This document shows, piece after piece, positions 5,774-10,113 of a stretch of 10,113 nucleotides of DNA. This stretch comes from Candidatus Hydrothermarchaeota archaeon (lineage in GTDB: Archaea > Hydrothermarchaeota > Hydrothermarchaeia > Hydrothermarchaeales > WAQR01): NCBI GenBank assembly GCA_015520145.1, contig WAQR01000060.1, forward strand, positions 1-10,113, given 5' to 3'. The position numbers and the translations under genes are program-made. The notes beneath the pieces were generated by a model, which did no database searches, was not told the origin of the DNA, and was given only the letters and a program-made list of their open reading frames with translations. Numbering within the stretch: the first letter of the stretch is position 1; each line of letters starts with the position of its first letter.

Positions 5774-7072
5774 TTATCTTACCTGTGCCCTTGCCTCTTC
5801 TAACAGTGACCGGGCCTCTTTTTTGGGATCAGGTCTTAAATCGACACCATTTACTATAAGCTCATCTTTCCCAGAAAAATCACTGTATCTTACAACCGCT
5901 TTTAAAATAATCTCCTTCCCGACAATCTCTCTCCTCCTCTCATTCCACTCCTCATTAACATCCTCTTCAAGCAGCCTCTCAAGCGGTATATTTGTCAGAC
6001 TCTCTGCTACTTTGTCATAGAAAACCGCCCCAATACTCGATGTTCCGTCATCAAATACCCCGTTTACCACCATACCTTTCCGTCCGTCTTTCCTACTAAA
6101 CACTCTTATATCAAAGATATCTACAAGGATGCCTCTTATCTCTGCCCTGTCTTTATTTTTCAGTTCTGCCACCCTCTTTCTCACATACTCAAAATCCTCC
6201 TCAAAGACTTCCAGATCCTCCCCTCCTTCCGGGTTTAATATTACCTTCCCGTATCTTCCAAGATTTATCTCAGGAGAATCGAGATTCATCTTGATATAGC
6301 CGTTTTGTATCTGGATGACATCTCCTTCCCTGAGCCTGCCGTCTTCCACAAGACTGACATCGTCGTCCCAGAGCACCAGCCTTGTCCTGCCGGTCCCATC
6401 TGCAACTACCAAATTTACAACTCTGCCCCTGGAACCATCTTTCCTATCGAACTCCCTGACCTCGTATATCCTCAAAACCTTACAAAGTACATCCACACGT
6501 GTCATCTCACTACCCAGCTCTGAAATCGTCTTTTTCCAGCCGTTCTCCTGGATTGGGAATTCGTCCCTGGATATATCACCGGGATTCGGGATTATCCTGG
6601 TCCTCGTGCCCACGTGAACCTCTGGCTCACCGTTAATGCTCTCCTTGGTGTATCCACCTCTAAGCCTTAGGATATCCCCCTTTTTTATCCTGCCTTCCTC
6701 TATGGACTTAGTGTCCTTTCCCCAGAATACCGCTCTGATAGTACCTGTATCATCCCTTAAAATGAGACTTGCCACCTTTCCTTTGCTTCCATCCTTTTTT
6801 TCAAATTCCCGCAAAGGAAATATCCTCTCAATCCTTCCAACGACATCCACGTTTGACATCCCGGGTATAATATTCTCAATCTTCAACTCGCTGACCCTCG
6901 GCGTGCCTTCAAACAGGTTTATCCCTATCTCGTTTGCAATGATATGTGCAGCACCTTCTGACGTTACAAGTCCTCCAAGTTCCCTCTGCTTCTCTCTAAT
7001 CCTCTCTTCTATCTCATCATTTTTCATGTCCGATTCTTTTGCGATTTTTTTTACAATCTCCTCAAGTTCCAT
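5774..7072 (-). CDS. rpa: Replication protein A, three OB folds
   Basis: Single-stranded DNA-binding protein that covers ssDNA during replication, repair and RadA-driven recombination. 432 residues. A helical N-terminal part (1-58) precedes three OB folds with matching cores: [18 protein letters not shown] (88-105), [18 protein letters not shown] (206-223) and [18 protein letters not shown] (323-340), each followed by D-G/D-T-G/S and a strand ending in FW, LW or FY. The cores are spaced by 118 and 117 residues, showing tandem duplication of one OB unit. No C-terminal zinc finger is present, unlike several euryarchaeal RPAs; the protein ends in a charged helix (LLEEARAQ). Start ATG 7072 has a TATA-like element at 7104-7114 and a partial GTGA site 7 bases upstream. 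It heads the rpa-radA-coaD unit. Confidence 0.92.
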   Translation of the reverse strand: MELEEIVKKIAKESDMKNDEIEERIREKQRELGGLVTSEGAAHIIANEIGINLFEGTPRVSELKIENIIPGMSNVDVVGRIERIFPLREFEKKDGSKGKVASLILRDDTGTIRAVFWGKDTKSIEEGRIKKGDILRLRGGYTKESINGEPEVHVGTRTRIIPNPGDISRDEFPIQENGWKKTISELGSEMTRVDVLCKVLRIYEVREFDRKDGSRGRVVNLVVADGTGRTRLVLWDDDVSLVEDGRLREGDVIQIQNGYIKMNLDSPEINLGRYGKVILNPEGGEDLEVFEEDFEYVRKRVAELKNKDRAEIRGILVDIFDIRVFSRKDGRKGMVVNGVFDDGTSSIGAVFYDKVAESLTNIPLERLLEEDVNEEWNERRREIVGKEIILKAVVRYSDFSGKDELIVNGVDLRPDPKKEARSLLEEARAQVR

Positions 7073-7103
7073 TTTGAATCACGCTAAATCATTAGACAAC
7101 AAA

Positions 7104-7114
7104 GATATATAAAA
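7104..7114 (-). promoter_or_regulatory. TATA element of the rpa-radA-coaD unit
   Basis: On the minus strand TTTTATATATC lies 32-42 bases before the rpa ATG (7072). This predicts transcription from about 7082 and a leader near 10 bases, long enough for the partial GTGA binding site. Confidence 0.55.
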
Positions 7115-7141
7115 CCTTGGCGAGAGCGCAGGAAAAGTATT

Positions 7142-7169
7142 ATTGTGGTACAGATTATCTGATTGTGGT
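7142..7169. promoter_or_regulatory. Palindrome flanked by direct repeats, operator-like
   Basis: The 11-bp palindrome CAGATTATCTG (7151-7161) sits between two exact copies of ATTGTGGT (7142-7149 and 7162-7169). It lies about 30 bases upstream of the rpa TATA element and downstream of the PUA gene. It could be a regulator site for rpa-radA or part of the PUA gene's 3' end. No family of regulator can be named. Confidence 0.35.
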
Positions 7170-7175
7170 GCAGGT

Positions 7176-7231
7176 GGTATCTTTACGAGGTATCTTACGA
7201 GGTATCTTATGGCTTATGAGGCATCTTATGG
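7176..7231. repeat. 12-13-bp repeat cluster over the PUA gene end
   Basis: GGTATCTTTACGA (7176-7188), GGTATCTTACGA (7189-7200), GGTATCTTATGG (7201-7212), a 7-base spacer, then GGCATCTTATGG (7220-7231). The last copy contains the stop codon of the PUA gene (7226-7228), so the others look like duplications of a gene end. Confidence 0.75.
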
Positions 7232-7717
7232 TACAAGTCTCCAGATCTTATCCCCGACATACAGGATATTTTCCACGCATTTCCCTTTCTCTTTTACTAC
7301 AAATTCCTCATAATCCCACAAAGATTTTCCAATTGCAACAGGTTTTTTATGGGTCTCCTCATTTATTATCAGAAAATCCCCTTTTTTAATCCCCGCAGCA
7401 AAATCCACAACCCCGGGACGCATGATATCCGCACCCTTTATCACAAAACCCACCGCACCCCTATCAACGGTTACAAATCTTTTATCTGTCTTTATCTCCT
7501 GCGCCCCCCTGACAGTAGGGAAATATCCCGTTTCCGTCTTGAAAAATGCCTGTTTCCCGTTAACCAATATCACCTCCCCGACATCTGCCTCAAGTATCTC
7601 CACTTTAGATCTTTTCGGCAGTATCTCTACAAACTCCTCTCCAAAACTCTTCTCTATATCTCTTCGGATCTTGAGTATTACATCCTTTCTTACAGAATAT
7701 CTTCGTCTAATCTTCAT
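7226..7717 (-). CDS. PUA-domain RNA-binding protein, MCT-1-like
   Basis: A 163-residue archaeal protein of the family related to eukaryotic MCT-1 and the N-terminal part of eIF2D. The eukaryotic relatives bind the ribosome and act in initiation and recycling; the archaeal role is inferred to be translation- or RNA-related. Residues 1-75 form the pre-PUA domain (basic N-terminus KIRRRYSVR, then VEILEADVGEVILVNG near 39-54). Residues about 78-162 form the PUA domain, with RGAVGFVIKGADIMRPGV (86-103), GDFLIINEE (113-121) and the late strand pair PVAIGKSL (126-133). No enzymatic motif is present. Start ATG 7717 has no ribosome binding site; the TATA-like box centred near 7743 is about 26 bases away, which fits a leaderless message. 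It is divergent from the Sm-like gene, another RNA-binding protein. Confidence 0.88.
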   Translation of the reverse strand: MKIRRRYSVRKDVILKIRRDIEKSFGEEFVEILPKRSKVEILEADVGEVILVNGKQAFFKTETGYFPTVRGAQEIKTDKRFVTVDRGAVGFVIKGADIMRPGVVDFAAGIKKGDFLIINEETHKKPVAIGKSLWDYEEFVVKEKGKCVENILYVGDKIWRLVP

Positions 7718-7738
7718 AAATCAAAAATCTACCGACAG

Positions 7739-7760
7739 ATTTAAATAGGTTTTTGACCTA
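7739..7760. promoter_or_regulatory. Shared TATA element with adjacent inverted repeat
   Basis: ATTTAAATA at 7739-7747 contains the palindrome ATTTAAAT. It is about 26 bases from the PUA gene ATG and about 46 from the Sm-like gene ATG, so it can serve both directions. Directly beside it, TAGGT (7746-7750) and ACCTA (7756-7760) form an inverted repeat on the Sm side, a possible operator. Read from spacing and sequence only. Confidence 0.45.
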
Positions 7761-7777
7761 GCATCCTATGTCTACTT

Positions 7778-8010
<233 letters not shown>

Positions 8011-8051
8011 CTAAAAATCTTTAGCTTTGTTAACAATCAATCCACGGCTTA

Positions 8052-8058
8052 GAGGTGA
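8052..8058 (+). promoter_or_regulatory. Ribosome binding site of L37e
   Basis: GAGGTGA, a full-length match to the anti-Shine-Dalgarno, 4 bases before ATG 8063. Confidence 0.75.
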
Positions 8059-8062
8059 CTGA

Positions 8063-8245
8063 ATGTCTAAAGGAACACCTTCGTTTGGTAAAAGGAACAA
8101 ACGATTACACATCAGATGCAGAAGATGCGGAAAAAATTCATATCATGTGAGAAACAAATACTGTGCTTCCTGTGGATTTGGAAGGACGAAAAAACTCAGG
8201 AACTATGCCTGGATAAACAAAAAGGTTAAAGGAGCACGTGTCTGA
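8063..8245 (+). CDS. rpl37e: Large ribosomal subunit protein L37e (eL37)
   Basis: Small zinc-binding protein of the 50S subunit, contacting 23S rRNA. 60 residues, the expected archaeal length, highly basic. The zinc ribbon is CRRC (C19, C22) and CASC (C34, C37), followed by [13 protein letters not shown], a hallmark of the family. The N-terminus [11 protein letters not shown] is also typical. It has a perfect ribosome binding site and lies between the Sm-like gene and purF. Its last eight bases overlap the earliest possible purF start. Confidence 0.97.
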   Translation: MSKGTPSFGKRNKRLHIRCRRCGKNSYHVRNKYCASCGFGRTKKLRNYAWINKKVKGARV

Positions 8246-9698
8246 TCTTTCTTCTGCGAGGTATAAAAACTTGTTAAAAGAAGAATGTGGTGTTGTCGGC
8301 ATATATTCGAATAAAGATGTATCTTCTTCTATATTTTATGGTCTATTCTCCCTGCAGCACAGGGGTCAGGAATCCTGCGGGATAACCACTTTTGACGGAT
8401 ATTTTCATACCGAGAAAGGGATGGGGCTTGTACCAGAATTTTTTGACTTGAAAAAACTTGAAGCTTTAAACGGTAAAATAGGTATCGGGCATGTGAGGTA
8501 TTCTACAACAGGCGATTCAAAAATCGAAAATGCCCAGCCTTTTGTTGTCACTCATTCTAAAGGCACACTTGCAATCGCACATAACGGAAATCTTGTAAAC
8601 TCAGATGACCTTAGAAAAAAACTTGAAGCAGACGGACAGGCGTTTGTCTCGACAACCGATACCGAGGTCATAGCACATCTTATAGTAAGGGAATTTGTAA
8701 AGACAGACAACATAACCGACTCAATCGCAGAGGTGATGAAGAGGCTTAAAGGTTCTTATTCCCTCGTTATACTTACAGAAAATGAACTGATTGCAGTAAG
8801 GGACCCTCTTGGTATAAGGCCGCTTACTATAGGGAACTTTGACAGTACGTACATAATCGCATCAGAAAGTGTGGTTTTCGATGTCCTGAACGTCAATTCA
8901 TACAGGGATGTAAAACCAGGTGAGATAATAACTATCAATGAAGACGGGCTAAAAAGTTTCAGGCCAATCAAGCGGAATAGAAAGGCATATTGCATGTTTG
9001 AATACGTCTATTTCTCCCGTCCGGACTCTGTACTAAACGGGATCTCTGTGTACAATGTGAGGGAGGAGATAGGCAGGATCCATGGAAAACTGGACGATAT
9101 GAAGGCAGATATGGAAGTTGATTTCGTTTCTCCAATCCCTGATTCAGCGATACCGTTTGCCCTGGGATATTCGAAACAGACAGGTGTACCTTACAAAGAA
9201 AGCCTTATCAGAAACCGGTATGTCGGGAGGACGTTTATCCTGCCTGACCAGGAGGCAAGAGAACTTGCAGTAAGGCTGAAGCTCAATCCGATGTTGTCAG
9301 AAGTGGCTGGCAGAAGGATCGTGCTGTTTGACGACAGTATTGTCAGGGGGACGACCTCTGGCAGGATTATCAGGATATTGAAAGAGGCAGGTGCTAAAGA
9401 GGTGCATATGAGGGTCGGGTGCCCGCCGATTAAGTCCCTCTGTAAGCTTGGCATCGACATGCCGACAGATAAAGAGCTAATAGCCTCTGAAAAGAGTATT
9501 GAGGAGATAAGGGAAAGCATAGGGGCAGATTCTTTAAGGTACCTCCAGATTGAAGACCTCGTAAAGGCGATCGGATTGAAAAAAGATGAGCTGTGCCTCG
9601 GCTGCCTTACTTCAAAATATCCTGTCAAGATATCAAAACATGAGCAGGTCTTATTGCCATCTTTTTATGACACGAGTACCTATGACAGCAGTACCTGA
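8238..9698 (+). CDS. purF: Amidophosphoribosyltransferase, Fe-S type
   Basis: Catalyses the first committed step of purine synthesis: PRPP + glutamine to 5-phosphoribosylamine. 486 residues from GTG 8238. The N-terminal glutaminase domain starts at the catalytic Cys17 ([10 protein letters not shown]), exposed by removing a propeptide; HRGQESCGI (41-49), GHVRYSTTG (84-92) and AHNGNL (114-119) follow. The phosphoribosyltransferase domain has the PRPP loop [15 protein letters not shown] (361-375). C252, C395, C453 and C456 match the four ligands of the [4Fe-4S] cluster known in Bacillus PurF. The start is uncertain: GTG 8238 overlaps L37e by 8 bases with GGAG only 3 bases away, whereas TTG 8271 has GAGGT 8 bases upstream and leaves a five-residue propeptide (M-LKEE). 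The latter may be real. The tail ends in a near-duplicate [10 protein letters not shown]. Confidence 0.95.
   Translation: MSDLSSARYKNLLKEECGVVGIYSNKDVSSSIFYGLFSLQHRGQESCGITTFDGYFHTEKGMGLVPEFFDLKKLEALNGKIGIGHVRYSTTGDSKIENAQPFVVTHSKGTLAIAHNGNLVNSDDLRKKLEADGQAFVSTTDTEVIAHLIVREFVKTDNITDSIAEVMKRLKGSYSLVILTENELIAVRDPLGIRPLTIGNFDSTYIIASESVVFDVLNVNSYRDVKPGEIITINEDGLKSFRPIKRNRKAYCMFEYVYFSRPDSVLNGISVYNVREEIGRIHGKLDDMKADMEVDFVSPIPDSAIPFALGYSKQTGVPYKESLIRNRYVGRTFILPDQEARELAVRLKLNPMLSEVAGRRIVLFDDSIVRGTTSGRIIRILKEAGAKEVHMRVGCPPIKSLCKLGIDMPTDKELIASEKSIEEIRESIGADSLRYLQIEDLVKAIGLKKDELCLGCLTSKYPVKISKHEQVLLPSFYDTSTYDSST
8258..8262 (+). promoter_or_regulatory. Internal ribosome binding site favouring a later purF start
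   Basis: GAGGT, the same core used by the Sm-like and L37e genes, lies 8 bases before an in-frame TTG at 8271. This start removes the overlap with L37e and places the catalytic Cys at residue 6. Confidence 0.45.
9666..9695 (+). repeat. 15-bp in-frame duplication at the purF end
   Basis: TATGACACGAGTACC is followed directly by TATGACAGCAGTACC, two bases different, then the TGA stop. It adds five residues ([10 protein letters not shown]) to a tail outside the conserved domain. Confidence 0.75.
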
Positions 9699-9754
9699 GA
9701 GGATCTATCACTTAACACCGATTTTCATACTCTTCAATTCCAATTCAACGTTTT

Positions 9755-10113
9755 TCAAAAATATTCTTTAAGACCTCTTTGTACAGGTCTTTTTCCCTTC
9801 TCTCCAGACACTCCTGACACTTTTAGTAGTCCTGACACTTCCTTTCTAACAGCTGCCTGGACGTCTTCTATTGTGCCAGATGCATCGATTAAGACCATGC
9901 CTTCACTCTTGATGAGATAGAGATAGAAGTCTCTGACTCTACTTAGAATCTCTACCCGTTCAAAATGTTCTTTTCCTCTCATCTGGGTTCTAAGGGAGTT
10001 TATTGACGAAATCCTTTTTAATGCAGTTTCAGGTGTGATATCCAGATAGATTGTAATGTCAGGTTGCAGGGCAAATCGGTTCAGTTCTTTTAACCATTTT
10101 ATGTCCAGCCCTG
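9755..10113 (-). CDS. tmk: Thymidylate kinase, C-terminal part (runs off window)
   Basis: Phosphorylates dTMP to dTDP for DNA synthesis. Only the last ~119 codons are in view; the P-loop and start lie beyond 10113. The frame is open to the window edge and reads GLDIKWLKELNRFALQPD, then ITIYLDITPETALKRI, the family's LDxxPExALxRI strand and helix after the P-D. Further on come REF-like FERVEILSRVRDFYLYL and VLIDASGTIEDVQAAV, which match the C-terminal lid and IDAsxsiEeV region of thymidylate kinases. An internal ATG at 9982 is not the gene start because the homology continues upstream of it. The tail after about 9880 is family-poor and contains an 18-base repeat (VSGLLKVSG). Convergent with purF, 56 bases apart. 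Confidence 0.88.
   Translation of the reverse strand, partial: GLDIKWLKELNRFALQPDITIYLDITPETALKRISSINSLRTQMRGKEHFERVEILSRVRDFYLYLIKSEGMVLIDASGTIEDVQAAVRKEVSGLLKVSGVSGEKGKRPVQRGLKEYF
9770..9794 (+). terminator. Hairpin with T-run, possible purF terminator
   Basis: AAGACCT (9770-9776) and AGGTCTT (9785-9791) form a 7-bp stem with an 8-base loop. The right arm runs into five T residues at 9790-9794. It lies 72 bases past the purF stop, on the purF strand and inside the tmk coding end. Archaea rely mainly on U-runs, so the hairpin may be incidental; a simpler T-run is at 9751-9755. Confidence 0.35.
9812..9840. repeat. 11-bp direct repeat within the tmk 3' end
   Basis: TCCTGACACTT occurs at 9812-9822 and 9830-9840, offset by 18 bases, so in frame. 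It encodes the KVSG/EVSG repetition in the tmk tail. Confidence 0.7.

Noticed and set aside
4953..5803. Small plus-strand frames opposite radA
   Set aside because: All overlap conserved RadA domains in antisense and show no independent features.
6636..7112. 158-codon open frame on the plus strand
   Set aside because: Antisense to rpa; serine/phenylalanine-rich shadow of lysine/glutamate codons.
7117..7389. 90-codon open frame on the plus strand
   Set aside because: Crosses the repeat cluster and the antisense of the PUA gene; no binding site and no motif.
9191..9628. 145-codon open frame on the minus strand
   Set aside because: Lies fully antisense to the conserved phosphoribosyltransferase domain of purF and has no recognisable domain.
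9755..9982. A complete 75-residue gene starting at ATG 9982
   Set aside because: The frame stays open to the window edge and upstream codons match thymidylate kinase, so the ATG is internal.

Overview
The window is archaeal chromosome, most likely from a euryarchaeon of the methanogen/ANME kind. It carries RadA recombinase with an OB-fold replication protein A, an archaeal Sm-like protein beside ribosomal protein L37e, an archaeal-type phosphopantetheine adenylyltransferase and an MCT-1-like PUA protein. Promoters look archaeal (A/T-rich TATA boxes, GAGGTGA-type ribosome binding sites, some apparently leaderless genes). No methanogenesis gene is present, so the lineage is an inference.

Layout. 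14-232 (-): two-cluster ferredoxin. 302-4412 (+): a four-helix membrane protein, a ParA/MinD-like protein with a broken P-loop, and an 887-residue TPR/beta-propeller protein; these three are the least understood part. Short tandem repeats lie on both sides of the ParA-like gene. 4416-7072 (-): rpa, radA, coaD in transcription order, a replication/repair pair followed by a CoA-biosynthesis gene that seems to start with ATT. 7226-7717 (-): PUA-domain RNA-binding protein. 7789-9698 (+): Sm-like protein, L37e, purF, a translation-linked operon ending in the first committed enzyme of purine synthesis. 9755-10113 (-): the 3' part of thymidylate kinase, which runs off the window.

How the genes fit together. 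The right two-thirds is housekeeping: DNA strand exchange and ssDNA binding, nucleotide supply (purF, tmk), cofactor synthesis and RNA/translation functions. Two gene pairs diverge from short gaps holding a single near-symmetric TATA element (centres near 265 and 7743). In each, the minus-strand gene lacks a ribosome binding site and starts about where transcription should begin, while the plus-strand gene has a clear site.

The points most worth attention are the membrane/pseudo-ATPase/TPR-propeller trio, the triplicated module of about 125 residues inside the TPR protein, the missing standard start codon of coaD, the inverted repeat enclosing coaD, and the frequent short tandem duplications at gene 3' ends. 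No tRNA, rRNA, CRISPR array, insertion sequence or phage gene was seen.
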